From Stratiformator vulcanicus (GTDB lineage Bacteria; Planctomycetota; Planctomycetia; Planctomycetales; Planctomycetaceae): DNA of 64,000 bases. The notes under the pieces were generated by a model. The model saw only the letters and a program-made list of their open reading frames with translations. It made no database searches and was not told where the DNA came from. The stretch's first letter is position 1. Every line of letters starts with the position of its first letter. Location of the stretch: assembly GCF_007744515.1 (NCBI RefSeq), contig NZ_CP036268.1:1507640-1571639 (forward strand). Direction: 5' to 3'. This document shows, one piece after another, positions 1 to 9,216 of this stretch. The position numbers were made by a program, and so were the translations under genes.

Positions 1-1
1 T

Positions 2-409
2 ATTGAGATTAAACGACCTGATCATGCTGCTACACAAAAAGAAGTCTCTAGGCTTGTAGAGTATAAAGATAAGCTATCGCAGTCGGTTCCTGATGAGCAG
101 ATACAAATGGTGCTTGTATGTGGGCGAAATCCGAAGATTACCCCGAGTGAGCTTAAGTTGTGGGAGCGGGAAGAGAATAGAGAAATCCGATTTTGGAATT
201 CGATATGTGAGAAGACGAAACGGACATATTCGCACTATCGGGCGCTATTGGAGTCGGATATCGATCATCCTGATTTCGCGAGCGCAACTCGCGAAGTCAT
301 GAAGACTCGAGAGGTAATTGAAAGAGGGACAGTCCATCGCGGTCCCGAAGAGGATGATCGTCGTCTCGGTCGTCAAGATATCGAATATCGGGAGGGCGAA
401 GATGGATAA
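2..409 (+). CDS. C-terminal fragment of an unrecognised protein upstream of vsr (5' partial)
   Basis: An open frame enters from the left edge and ends in TAA at 407-409, giving about 135 residues of a longer protein. The first visible residues read IEIKRP, which resembles the E-x-K half of a PD-(D/E)xK nuclease core; the matching aspartate would lie outside the window. The remainder is charged and has no motif I recognise. Its stop overlaps the vsr-like ATG at 402, so the two are translationally coupled. Known operons pair Vsr with a cytosine methyltransferase and sometimes a MutL/MORC-like ATPase, so this could be such a partner. That last step is inference from context only. Confidence 0.6.
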   Translation: MEIKRPDHAATQKEVSRLVEYKDKLSQSVPDEQIQMVLVCGRNPKITPSELKLWEREENREIRFWNSICEKTKRTYSHYRALLESDIDHPDFASATREVMKTREVIERGTVHRGPEEDDRRLGRQDIEYREGEDG

Positions 410-809
410 CCTCAGCTCAAATCAACGGCGGAGGTGCATGAGCCAAAATCGTGGCAAAAACACATCGATCGAACTGGCTGTTCGCAGTCATCTGCACAGA
501 CGTGGTATGCGTTTTCGGAAGAATGTTAAGGCATTGCCCGGTTGCCCTGACATTGTATTCTCAAGAGCGAAGCTTGCCATATTCCTCGATGGCGACTTTT
601 GGCACGGGTATCGTTTTCCATCGTGGCACCACAAATTGTCGAAACCGTGGCGAGAGAAGATCGAGGAAACACGGAAGCGCGATCGTCGGATTCATCGACG
701 GCTGAGACGTCATGGATGGTGCGTTGCTCGTTTTTGGGAGCATGAAATTCGGTCAGATTTGACCGCTGTCGTTGACGAAATATCTAGGCTCTTGAAAAGC
801 TCACAGTAG
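402..809 (+). CDS. vsr: Vsr-like very short patch repair endonuclease
   Basis: A 135-residue protein with the Vsr layout: an N-terminal MSQNRGKNTSIE segment (the MSxxRGKxTxPE signature), the core LPGCPDIVF with the catalytic aspartate, then FLDGDFWHG and a basic C-terminal half ending near FWEHEI. Vsr enzymes nick 5' of T:G mismatches formed by deamination of 5-methylcytosine, so a cytosine methyltransferase is expected nearby but would be off the left edge. I chose ATG 402 because GGAG lies 8 bases upstream and the start overlaps the preceding stop; an upstream ATG at 318 would add 28 residues outside the family. The Cys of the usual GCFWHG is Asp here, as in many distant Vsr/DUF559-type relatives, so zinc binding may differ from the E. 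coli enzyme. Confidence 0.85.
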   Translation: MDNLSSNQRRRCMSQNRGKNTSIELAVRSHLHRRGMRFRKNVKALPGCPDIVFSRAKLAIFLDGDFWHGYRFPSWHHKLSKPWREKIEETRKRDRRIHRRLRRHGWCVARFWEHEIRSDLTAVVDEISRLLKSSQ

Positions 810-810
810 C

Positions 811-2121
811 CTAAAGATACCAATTCACCACATTCTCCAACATCTCCTGCCGCCCGCTCTTGTTCTTATCCGCTTCACCCTTGTCGAGCATGTATTGTTC
901 GAGTTCTTTGAAGCCGACTTCGCCGGATTCGATTTTGGCGCCGATGCCGGTGTCGTAGCTGTTGTAGCGGTCTTTGACGAAGTCTTTTAAGACGCCGTCT
1001 TTGCGGATGGCGGCGGCGATTTTGGTGCCGCGGGCGAAGGCGTCCATGCCGCCGATGTGCGCGTGGAACAGGTCGACCGGTTCGAAGCTCTCGCGGCGGA
1101 CCTTGGCGTCAAAGTTGGTGCCGCCGCTGCCGAGCCCGCCCTGTTTTAAGATCACGAGCATGATTTGCGTTGTGAGATAAATATCTGTCGGGAACTGGTC
1201 GGTGTCCCAGCCGAGGAGCAGGTCGCCGGTGTTGGCGTCGATCGAGCCGAGGGCGTCGTGCAGGCGGGCATATTCCAGCTCGTGCATCATCTCATGACCG
1301 GCGAGCGTGGCGTGATTGGTTTCGATGTTTAATTTCACGATGCCGTCAAGGCCGTTGCGGCCGATGAAATTAAGACACGCCGCAGCGTCGAAGTCATATT
1401 GATGCTTCGTCGGCTCTTTGGGTTTGGGCTCGAACAGAAACTGTCCGTCAAAGCCGATGCTCTTGGCATGCTCGTGGGCCAAGTGCATGAACTTGGCGAG
1501 TTGGTCGAGCTCGCGGCCCATGTCGGTATTATAAAGGTTTTGGTAGCCCTCGCGGCCGCCCCAAAAGACGTAGTTCTCCCCGCCGAGTTCGTGGGTGACT
1601 TCGATCGCTTTCTTCACCTGCGCGGCGGCGTAAGCGAAGACGTCGGCGTTGCAGCTTGTGGCGGCCCCGTGCATGAAGCGGGGGTTGCTGAAGAGGTTCG
1701 CCGTGCCCCAAAGGCACTTAATGCCGGTCTTGTCTTGATGCTCCTTGAGGAGCTTCGCGATCGCGTCGAAGTTGGCGTTCGTTTCCTTGAGATTGGCGCC
1801 TTCGGGGGCGACGTCGCGATCGTGCCAGCAGTAGTAGGGGGCACCGAGCTTTTCGATAAATTCGAACCCGACCTCAACGCGTTTCTTCGCCATGTCGAGC
1901 GAATCGGTGCCGTCCTCCCAAGGACGCTCGGCCGTGCCGGGCCCGAACGGGTCTCCGCCGGTGCCGCGGAACGTGTGCCACCAACACACGGCGAAGCGGA
2001 GCAATTCCTTCATGCTCTGCCCCTCAATGACTTCGTCCGGATTGTAGTGCTTGAAGGCGAGTGGATTCTTGGACTCAGGGCCTTCGAATTCGATTTTGGA
2101 AACTTCGGGAAAATAGGACAT
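811..2121 (-). CDS. xylA: xylose isomerase, class II
   Basis: 436 residues, the usual length for class II xylose isomerase, which interconverts D-xylose and D-xylulose in the cytoplasm with two divalent metals. The active-site motif [13 protein letters not shown] places the catalytic His near 100 and Asp near 103. Metal and substrate ligands are recognisable in [14 protein letters not shown] (Glu231, Lys233), [13 protein letters not shown] (Glu267, His270) and [10 protein letters not shown] (Asp306, Asp308). There is no kinase or transporter gene adjacent, so it is not in a xyl operon here. Its stop is one base from the convergent vsr-like gene. The reverse strand holds long overlapping frames that are shadows of this GC-rich gene. 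Confidence 0.98.
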   Translation of the reverse strand: MSYFPEVSKIEFEGPESKNPLAFKHYNPDEVIEGQSMKELLRFAVCWWHTFRGTGGDPFGPGTAERPWEDGTDSLDMAKKRVEVGFEFIEKLGAPYYCWHDRDVAPEGANLKETNANFDAIAKLLKEHQDKTGIKCLWGTANLFSNPRFMHGAATSCNADVFAYAAAQVKKAIEVTHELGGENYVFWGGREGYQNLYNTDMGRELDQLAKFMHLAHEHAKSIGFDGQFLFEPKPKEPTKHQYDFDAAACLNFIGRNGLDGIVKLNIETNHATLAGHEMMHELEYARLHDALGSIDANTGDLLLGWDTDQFPTDIYLTTQIMLVILKQGGLGSGGTNFDAKVRRESFEPVDLFHAHIGGMDAFARGTKIAAAIRKDGVLKDFVKDRYNSYDTGIGAKIESGEVGFKELEQYMLDKGEADKNKSGRQEMLENVVNWYL

Positions 2122-2341
2122 GAGCGACTCCGAGTGCTGGTATTCGTGTGTGCTGCCGCGAGTTTAGCGGCAGATTCGCGAAGCGCGTAGCGAGCCGGAA
2201 GCGTCAGCGCCCGGAGTATGAACCATATGCATCGCGCAGATCGCCTCGTCGCCAAAGTCGAATCAACTTCATCGGATGCAATGCTGCTACACAGTGGAGC
2301 GGGATCGCATATGATCAAGGGGCACCGCCCCTTCGCCTGGA

Positions 2342-4609
2342 ATGTACCGATCGATGAATTTACTTCCTCCGCCCGCCGTTTTTCGCATGATCTCCCCGAC
2401 GTTCAGCCGAACCCGTTCCGCCGCCGTTCTTATGCATTGCTTGCTCGCGTTGCCGTTCGGGTCGTCCGGTGCCACCGCGGCTGAGCCACGCTCTGTCGCC
2501 GAATTGGCCGCGGAGGCGAAGCCGTCGGTCGTGGTCGTGACCTATCTCGACCGGGAGGGCGAAGTCGCAGGGCTGGGCACGGGGTTCGTCATCGATAAGA
2601 ACGGGCTGATCGCGACGAACCGGCACGTGATCGGCGAAGCGCGACCGATCCGGGTGCAACTATCCGACGGCACCGATTACGACGTGTCGGAAGTTCACGC
2701 GACGGCCCGCAACGCCGATTTGGCAATCCTGAAAATCGACGCCGATGATCTGAAGCCGCTGCCGTTGGGGGAATCGTCCCGCGTCCGACCGGGCGAGACG
2801 GTTGTGGCGCTGGGCAACCCGCAGGGGCTGAAATACAGCGTTGTGACGGGTGTTTTGTCAGGGAAGCGGCGGATCGACGAGCAGCCGATGTTGCAACTCG
2901 CGATGCCGATCGAGCCGGGCAATAGCGGCGGCCCGCTCCTCAATACGGAGGGTCGCGTGCTGGGAATCGTCTCGATCAAGAGTCTGGTCACTCCGAATCT
3001 CGGGTTCGCGATCGAGATCGACGCGCTCAAACCGCTGATTGAAGAGCCGAATCCGGTCTCGATGGACAAATGGCTGACGATCGGTCGACTCGATCCCAAA
3101 CGATGGTCGCCGCTGTACGGGGCGAATTGGAGCCGCCGGGCCGGCCGGATCGCCGTCGAGGGTCGCGGCGTCGGGTTCGGCGGGCGGTCACTTCTGATCG
3201 CCAATGAGGATCCGCCGACGCGACCCTATGAACTCGCCGTCACGGTGAAACTTGATGACGAGGCGGGTGCTGCGGGGCTGATCTTTGGTTCGAACGGCGG
3301 AGACCGACACTTCGGCTTTTATCCGTCCGGCGGCGGGCTGAGGCTAAGCCGGTTCGACGGGCCGGATGTCTTCAGTTGGCAGGTGCTGAAAGAGGTGCGA
3401 ACCCGGCATTACCGTCCGGGCGACTGGAACCGACTTGTCGTGCGGATTACTGAAAAGGGCCTCTTTTGCTCTGTCAACGGTCACATCGTCATCGAGTCTG
3501 ATGAGATTCCTCCGGCCGACGGCAAACTCGGACTCGCGAAATTCCGCGACACGAAGGCGGAGTTCCGGCACTTTGAATTCGGAAAAACTCTTCCATCGCG
3601 ACTGCCGAACAAGTCCGTGATCGCAGCGATGCGAGAGGCGATAGAACCGGTCGCGACCATCGATCTACTTGAGCGATCGACAGTCGAGAAGCTTTCTGCG
3701 GCGGGGGCGACTGTTGATATCGCGTTGCGGGAAGAGGCCCGGCTGCTCGAAGAGCGAGCGGCCCGACTTCGTCGTGCCGCCTCGGCGGTTCACGCTCAGA
3801 AGGTTCTCGGCGAAATTAAATCCGTCCTAAGTCAGGAGAACTTTGATTTTCTCGAGGTGGCCCTGCTCATTTCCAAACTCGATAACCCTGATCTTGAAGT
3901 CGATTCCTATCTGCAGATTATGGACGATCTGGCAGCCGACGTGAGATCCGATTTGAACGATCCATCGGAGACCGAAATTCTGGACGCCTTAAACCGGCGC
4001 CTGTTTTCGCAACTTGGCTATCACGGCAGTCGTACCAATTATTATCACCGGGCCAACAGCTATCTGAATGCGGTCATCGACGATCGCGAGGGGCTCCCAC
4101 TATCGTTAAGCATGCTCTATATCGGGTTGGCGCAGCGGCTCGGGGTCGAAGTCGCGGGGATCGGATTGCCGGGGCACTTCATCGTCCGGCATGAACCGAA
4201 GAACGGCGAATCTCGTTGGATCGACGTGTTTGAAGAGGGAGAAGTCATCAGTCGCGAGGAGGCATTCGCGATCGCGCGGCGATCAACGCGAACGCCTTTG
4301 GACGAATCGGTCTTCACGGCAGCAACTGAGCGAGAAATGCTGATTCGCATGTTACGAAATCTGATGGGAATCGCACGCGAAGATGAAGACGTCGCCGGGC
4401 TGCTTCGCTATGTGGATGCCGTGCTGACAATCGACCCCGACAGCAGCCGCGATTTGTTTTATCGGGCCGTTCTTAATTATCAGTCGGAATTGTGGGAAGC
4501 CGCGATCGATGACTGTGATCGATTGCTCGATTCGAAGTCGCGCGACGTCGATCTCGCGCGTGTCGCCCAATTGAAGTCGCTTGTGATCGAGCGTCGCGAC
4601 TCAAATTAA
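2342..4609 (+). CDS. secreted HtrA-like serine protease / DUF1080 / SirB1 transglutaminase-like fusion
   Basis: 755 residues in four blocks. Residues 1-47 are a signal region (hydrophobic run, then GATAAEP); the real start may be ATG 2354 or 2387. Residues 50-235 are a trypsin-like HtrA/DegP domain with the complete triad: His95 in ATNRHVIGE, Asp126 in NADLAILKI, Ser195 in EPGNSGGPLLN. Residues ~242-415 resemble DUF1080/concanavalin-like sugar-binding folds. Residues ~490-690 match the SirB1-type transglutaminase-like family (REGLPLSLSMLYIGLAQRLG, then GLPGHFIVRHE), followed by a TPR-like tail. There is no PDZ domain, unlike DegP. It probably works outside the cytoplasm on envelope proteins or glycoproteins; the substrate is unknown. 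Confidence 0.85.
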   Translation: MYRSMNLLPPPAVFRMISPTFSRTRSAAVLMHCLLALPFGSSGATAAEPRSVAELAAEAKPSVVVVTYLDREGEVAGLGTGFVIDKNGLIATNRHVIGEARPIRVQLSDGTDYDVSEVHATARNADLAILKIDADDLKPLPLGESSRVRPGETVVALGNPQGLKYSVVTGVLSGKRRIDEQPMLQLAMPIEPGNSGGPLLNTEGRVLGIVSIKSLVTPNLGFAIEIDALKPLIEEPNPVSMDKWLTIGRLDPKRWSPLYGANWSRRAGRIAVEGRGVGFGGRSLLIANEDPPTRPYELAVTVKLDDEAGAAGLIFGSNGGDRHFGFYPSGGGLRLSRFDGPDVFSWQVLKEVRTRHYRPGDWNRLVVRITEKGLFCSVNGHIVIESDEIPPADGKLGLAKFRDTKAEFRHFEFGKTLPSRLPNKSVIAAMREAIEPVATIDLLERSTVEKLSAAGATVDIALREEARLLEERAARLRRAASAVHAQKVLGEIKSVLSQENFDFLEVALLISKLDNPDLEVDSYLQIMDDLAADVRSDLNDPSETEILDALNRRLFSQLGYHGSRTNYYHRANSYLNAVIDDREGLPLSLSMLYIGLAQRLGVEVAGIGLPGHFIVRHEPKNGESRWIDVFEEGEVISREEAFAIARRSTRTPLDESVFTAATEREMLIRMLRNLMGIAREDEDVAGLLRYVDAVLTIDPDSSRDLFYRAVLNYQSELWEAAIDDCDRLLDSKSRDVDLARVAQLKSLVIERRDSN

Positions 4610-4654
4610 AATACGTCTTCATAAAATCGCGATATTGATCTCTGGCGCGAGACC

Positions 4655-5650
4655 ATGGCTGCTAATTTAACTCCGCAATATCGGAAGGCGGAAGCGGAAT
4701 ATCGTCGGGCTGCTGCGCCGAGCGAACAGGCGACATGTTTGGAGCGGATGTTGCAACTAATCCCCAAGCACAAGGGGACCGAAAAGCTGCAGGCGGACAT
4801 CAAGAGCCGGCTCAAGGAGGCACGGGCTGACGCCGATGTGGAGAAGAAGGCTCCGAAATCACACGGGCCGACGTATCGATTTCCAAGGCAGGGGGCGGGC
4901 ACGATTGCGGTGATCGGCGGACCGAACGCAGGCAAGACGCGACTGGTCAACGCGCTGACGGGGGCGGATCGGCCGGTCGCCGATTATCCGTTTACGACGC
5001 ACGAGCCAGCCCCCGCGATGATGCCTTGGGAAGACGTCACCGCGCAGTTGATCGACACGCCACCGATTTCCGATGCGCCGCTGCCGACCTATTTGCTCAA
5101 CCTTGTCCGGACGGCCGACGCCGTCGTCCTCTGTTTCGACGGCTCGAGTGACGACGCTCCGGGCGATACGCAGACATTGCTCAGGCAGTTTAATGCGAGG
5201 AAAACGCAGCTTTCGAAAGACGGGGGGATTGACGAGGTCGACTTCTCGGTCATCCATGTTGCCTCTTTGCTGGCAGTCACCCGCGGATCAGATGCCGAGG
5301 TCGACGTGCGGCTGGAGCTACTCAAGGAAGTCAGCCCGATCGATCTGCCGATCATCAAGGTTGAGCTTGACGACCCGGCCTCAGTCGACGCAGCGAGCGA
5401 GGCGATTTTCGCGTCATTGCACTTAATTCGCGTCTATCCGAAGACGCCCGGGAAACCGGTCGACATGAAAGACCCGTTTACGATCCCACGAGGCGGCACG
5501 GCTGAAGATGTGGCCGCGAAAGTCCATCGCGATCTCGCCGAAAAGTTAAAATTTGCGAAGTTATGGGGAGGTGATGGACCCGACGGCCGGACGGTATCGT
5601 GTGATCATCAACTCTGCGACGGCGACGTGATTGAACTGCATACTTCTTAA
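4655..5650 (+). CDS. TGS-domain GTPase of the OBG/DRG type with a degenerate G4 motif
   Basis: 331 residues. An N-terminal ~70-residue helical segment precedes a P-loop domain with G1 GGPNAGKT at 88-95, a switch I-like YPFTTHEP at 111-118 (as in OBG/DRG proteins) and a G3 DTPP at 134-137 (usually DxPG). The C-terminal ~75 residues are a TGS domain ending GDVIELHTS. Where DRG-type enzymes have VANKID, this protein reads VASLLA, so the guanine-specificity motif NKxD appears lost. OBG/DRG GTPases act in ribosome assembly or translation; the altered G3/G4 suggests weakened or changed nucleotide specificity. It starts 45 bases after the protease fusion and may be co-transcribed with it. Confidence 0.85.
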   Translation: MAANLTPQYRKAEAEYRRAAAPSEQATCLERMLQLIPKHKGTEKLQADIKSRLKEARADADVEKKAPKSHGPTYRFPRQGAGTIAVIGGPNAGKTRLVNALTGADRPVADYPFTTHEPAPAMMPWEDVTAQLIDTPPISDAPLPTYLLNLVRTADAVVLCFDGSSDDAPGDTQTLLRQFNARKTQLSKDGGIDEVDFSVIHVASLLAVTRGSDAEVDVRLELLKEVSPIDLPIIKVELDDPASVDAASEAIFASLHLIRVYPKTPGKPVDMKDPFTIPRGGTAEDVAAKVHRDLAEKLKFAKLWGGDGPDGRTVSCDHQLCDGDVIELHTS

Positions 5651-5688
5651 AATTAGGGGTAAGACAGCTCGCCCCGCTCTTGAAGTGA

Positions 5689-6726
5689 TCAGCGCTGATA
5701 GATCGGCAGGAATCCGTTTTGCAGTTGTAAGATAGTCGAATTGATGGACGTGACGTAGACCGGGCCGATGTGGCCCTGCAGCCAGGCGCCGTCGTCGGGG
5801 CCGCCGCGGGTTTGTTGCTTTAAGATTTCACCGCCGATTTGCTTCGAGTACTTCGGCCACAGTTCTTCATCGCGATACATGACCTGTGAGTAGTAGTAGT
5901 GCATGTAATGCCAATGGCCGCTGTAGGTGTTACCGCCACCGCCGGGCCAGATATTTTTCTTGCAGTATGCGAGCAGCTTCTTCGCCATTTCGTCTTCCTG
6001 CTCGCCGGAATTAAACAGGCAGGCGATCGCCGCGCCCGAAATTGCGGGCCGGGCCCCACCGCCGCGGATGCTGTATTGGACCCCGCCGTCGGCGGTCATG
6101 CAGTCGGAGATGTATTTGACCGCCCGATCAATGACGTTCTTCGGCACCGGGATGCCCGCATTCCGGCACGCCCGCAGCCCCTGGACCTGCGTGATGCAGG
6201 TCGAGCCTTCATCGAAATCATTTCCGTCTTTGGCTGAGACATAGCCCCAGCCGCCGCGTGACGTCTGAGCGTTCTTGGTGAATTCAACCGCCTTCACCAA
6301 GACCTCTTTGAGTTCCTGCCGGCGGACCTTGTCTTCTTCTTCGCCGTAGACCTGCGAGAGGAACAGCATCGAGAAGCCGTGGCCGTAGGTGTAGTGGTAA
6401 TCATCCTTGAATCCGATCAGCCCGGCTGGCTGGCTCATGCTCACCAAGTAATTGACGGCGGCGCGAATGTTTTCGGCATAGCGGCCGCGTGTGGTCGTCG
6501 AGCCTTCGCACAACATGGCATTTGCGGCCAGCGCCGTCATCGCAACGCGGTACTGACCTTGGTTGGCGGTCCAATAACCCTGCTTGGTCTGAGCCCGTGC
6601 GAGGTAGTCGAGGCTGCGACGAACAGCGGCTTCGATCTTCGGATCAGGCGGATCGGCAACCGCGGGCTGCCAGCAACACGTGATCGCGAGGACCGCAATG
6701 ACTGCCGATGCCACTGAACGCGTCAT
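5689..6726 (-). CDS. secreted prenyltransferase/squalene-cyclase-fold protein
   Basis: About 345 residues after choosing the ATG at 6726, which follows GGAGAG and starts a clean signal peptide (MTRSVASAVIAVLAITCCW, cleavage after AVA). The mature part has repeated QxxxGxW-type helical segments (QTKQGYW near the N-terminus, TSRGGWGY, TADGGVQYS and RGGPDDGAW further on) typical of alpha/alpha-barrel terpenoid cyclase and prenyltransferase folds. Planctomycetes encode many such exported proteins of unknown function. There is no DxDD cyclase motif, so enzymatic squalene cyclisation is unlikely; a scaffold or binding role is more plausible. It is convergent with the TGS GTPase. Confidence 0.8.
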   Translation of the reverse strand: MTRSVASAVIAVLAITCCWQPAVADPPDPKIEAAVRRSLDYLARAQTKQGYWTANQGQYRVAMTALAANAMLCEGSTTTRGRYAENIRAAVNYLVSMSQPAGLIGFKDDYHYTYGHGFSMLFLSQVYGEEEDKVRRQELKEVLVKAVEFTKNAQTSRGGWGYVSAKDGNDFDEGSTCITQVQGLRACRNAGIPVPKNVIDRAVKYISDCMTADGGVQYSIRGGGARPAISGAAIACLFNSGEQEDEMAKKLLAYCKKNIWPGGGGNTYSGHWHYMHYYYSQVMYRDEELWPKYSKQIGGEILKQQTRGGPDDGAWLQGHIGPVYVTSINSTILQLQNGFLPIYQR

Positions 6727-6941
6727 ATTTCTCTCCATCACTTCCACTTGGCGACAGCCATTGTGGCGATATTGTCAGTCTGTTTTTGCAGTCCGAATCC
6801 GGTGCTTGAGCATCTTATAGCGCCCACGTCACCGCGATACTTGAAGACGACTTCGATCGTAGGACCTAACGGCGCTCGTCGCGAGGGCCAAAACCAAGGT
6901 TTACCTTTCCCGGTTTCCGTTCGTGACGGAAACTCCTCCGA

Positions 6942-7901
6942 TTATAGCGCAGAACCGGTCAGCGATTGAGCAAAGAAGTCGAGAATCCCCTGGATATCGA
7001 CTTTCCGGGCGACTTCAACGTTCGTTTTCCAATGCGGGATGCCGCGACGGTCAAACACGGTTGTGCCCCGCGTCAGTTCGCCCGAAGTCTCCACATCGAC
7101 CGACATCGACTCGCTTTCAAAGAGTTCCGGGCGGGCGACGGCGGCGAGCGCTACGATCTCAGGCAGTGGCACACTTTCTTTGCCGCGGAATTGATGACTG
7201 GCTCGGAAGGCGTACGCCGCCAAAGTTTCGACGACACGCCGCTTTTCAGGGGGAATTCGCTGACGAAGGCGATCGAATTGCTGGTAGGTCAGCTCCACTT
7301 TCGCCGCGACATCGAGCGGAACCAGCGTCTTCGTCAACGACGATCTCAGCAGACTGCGAGCGGCGGTCGGGTCGGCGTAGATGTTGAACTCCGCAGCCGG
7401 CGTGACGTCGCCGCCGACTTCCACCGATCCGCCCAGACAAATGACCTGCTTGACGGTCGATCCGAAGTCGGGCCAAGCCTCCGCCACCCGGCATAAATTT
7501 GTCAGCGGCCCCAGCGTCAGCACCGTGACGTCATGCGGGAACTCTCGGACGACATCTTTGATGAGCTTCGTCGATTCGCGAGGATCATGCAGGTCAGCGA
7601 ACCCGAACGGCCATCCGCCCAATCCGTCCGGACCGTTCAGTTGCGACCAGTCGACGGTTTGACCACCGAACGCGAATTCGACCCCGCCGATGCGGTCGCC
7701 GCACCCGCCGAGCCGGGGCCGCTTCGGCGGATCGAGCAAATCAACAATCGCCTGCACGTTGCGAGTCGCCATCCGCCCTTCGACGCAACCGGCGACACCA
7801 GTGATCGCGATGACGTCAAGCTCGGGGTTGGGAAGCGCCGCCGTGATGGCGAGGGCATCGCCAATACCCGGGTCGGCGTCGATCAGAAGCAACTTCGGCA
7901 C
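6942..7901 (-). CDS. inosine/uridine-preferring nucleoside hydrolase family protein
   Basis: 319 residues, normal for the family, starting at GTG 7901 with GGAGAG 5 bases upstream. The N-terminal metal-binding motif, usually DTDPGxDDALAL, reads DADPGIGDALAI: one of the paired calcium-ligand aspartates is Gly (codon GGC, one base from GAC). Downstream regions match the family, including VTVLTLGPLTNLCR (the TxxxLGPLTN motif) and CLGGSV. Family members hydrolyse the N-glycosidic bond of ribonucleosides in salvage. The substitution could reduce metal affinity, so catalysis is not certain. It stands divergent from trpD with about 200 bases between. Confidence 0.88.
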   Translation of the reverse strand: MPKLLLIDADPGIGDALAITAALPNPELDVIAITGVAGCVEGRMATRNVQAIVDLLDPPKRPRLGGCGDRIGGVEFAFGGQTVDWSQLNGPDGLGGWPFGFADLHDPRESTKLIKDVVREFPHDVTVLTLGPLTNLCRVAEAWPDFGSTVKQVICLGGSVEVGGDVTPAAEFNIYADPTAARSLLRSSLTKTLVPLDVAAKVELTYQQFDRLRQRIPPEKRRVVETLAAYAFRASHQFRGKESVPLPEIVALAAVARPELFESESMSVDVETSGELTRGTTVFDRRGIPHWKTNVEVARKVDIQGILDFFAQSLTGSAL

Positions 7902-8108
7902 GGTCTCTCCGGCGACGGTTGATCGCGATCTCTATCAGACCGGAACACCGTAGGCGTTTCGTTGCCGACTCGTCAAATCAATATTCGCGGCGATGAGACT
8001 GTCCGACACGCTGCTCGCGACGTTATTCTTCCGGCTGATTTATGCAGTTTGCGCCGACGATCGCGTCCAGACAGCGATTTCGCCAGCGAAACAAGGACTT
8101 GAAACGAT

Positions 8109-9143
8109 ATGACAGCAATCCGAACGGCGCTGCAACGGGCACTCGGTGGCGCCGACCTGACCTCCGATGAAATGCGAGCGGCCGTCGGCGAACTGATGGA
8201 AGGCCGGGCCGAAGAGATTCCGACGGCGGCCCTGCTAACGGCCCTTCGCATTCGAGGCGAGACGGCAGACGAAATCGTCGGAGCGGCGCGCGCGATGCGC
8301 GAGCGAGCCGAACAGATTCCCTGTGAAGCCGAGGACCTCATCGACACCTGCGGCACCGGAGGCGACGGACTCGGCACTTTCAATATCAGCACAGCCACGG
8401 CGATCATCGTCGCCGCATGCGGGATGAAAGTCGCCAAGCACGGCAACCGCAGCGTTTCGAGCCGAAGCGGCAGTGCCGACGTGCTCGAAGCACTCGACGT
8501 ACAGATCGGATTGAGCCCGGCCGCTGTCGGACGTTGCATCGACGAGGTGGGAATCGGTTTTTGCTTCGCGCCCCTCGTCCACGGGGCGATGAAACACGCC
8601 GTGCCGATCCGCAAGGCCCTTGGATTCCCGACGATCTTCAATCTTCTCGGCCCGTTGACGAACCCGGCCGGTGCGAAATTCCAATTGCTCGGGGCGAACC
8701 GCACCGAATCTGCCCGCAAATTGGCTGGCGCGTTGGCCAATTTGGGCACGACTCGTTCTGTGGTTGTGTGCGGCGCCGATGAATTAGACGAAGTGGCACT
8801 GTGGGGCGAAACGGCTGCATTTGTTGTCGAAGGGGACAAGATCGACGAACAATCTTGGACGCCCAAGATGTTCGGTCTGGAGAGCTGCCAAGCGGACGAT
8901 CTTCGTGTTGAAAATCCGGAACAGAGCGCGAACGTGATCCGGGCAATCTTGTCGGGCGAACACGGCCCGGCTCGTTCAATCGTCGTGGCAAACACCGCGG
9001 CCGCACTTTTTGCCGCGGGACGTTGCGACGACCTGAAAGCCGGCGTCGCGACCGCGGCCGAAGCCATCGACCGCGGAATCGCATCCGAAACCTTGACGCG
9101 ACTGATAGCGCTGACGACCGAATTGGCCCAGTCTTCCGATTGA
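8109..9143 (+). CDS. trpD: anthranilate phosphoribosyltransferase
   Basis: 344 residues, the standard length. It transfers phosphoribose from PRPP to anthranilate, the second step of tryptophan synthesis. The PRPP loop DTCGTGGDG lies at 79-87 followed by TFNIST; KHGNRSVSSRSGSADVLEAL at 110-129 is the anthranilate-binding signature; the metal-binding pair is in GADELDEVAL near 225. It stands alone here, without trpE, trpG or trpC, a scattered arrangement that is common in planctomycetes. Only a weak ribosome site precedes the ATG. A long frame on the opposite strand is a codon-bias shadow. Confidence 0.97.
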   Translation: MTAIRTALQRALGGADLTSDEMRAAVGELMEGRAEEIPTAALLTALRIRGETADEIVGAARAMRERAEQIPCEAEDLIDTCGTGGDGLGTFNISTATAIIVAACGMKVAKHGNRSVSSRSGSADVLEALDVQIGLSPAAVGRCIDEVGIGFCFAPLVHGAMKHAVPIRKALGFPTIFNLLGPLTNPAGAKFQLLGANRTESARKLAGALANLGTTRSVVVCGADELDEVALWGETAAFVVEGDKIDEQSWTPKMFGLESCQADDLRVENPEQSANVIRAILSGEHGPARSIVVANTAAALFAAGRCDDLKAGVATAAEAIDRGIASETLTRLIALTTELAQSSD

Positions 9144-9216
9144 CAATTGCGTCGACGACGCGATGAATTGCGACTGATCACACACTGTTGGCTTTACATA
9201 ATCGAACTTAGTTTCC

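Noticed and set aside
1399-2190. 263-codon open frame on the plus strand
   Set aside because: It lies opposite the unmistakable xylose isomerase gene, shows no family features and is explained by GC-rich codon bias.
7973-9181. 402-codon open frame on the minus strand
   Set aside because: It is antisense to trpD, whose motifs are complete; its Ser/Arg-rich translation is a typical shadow.
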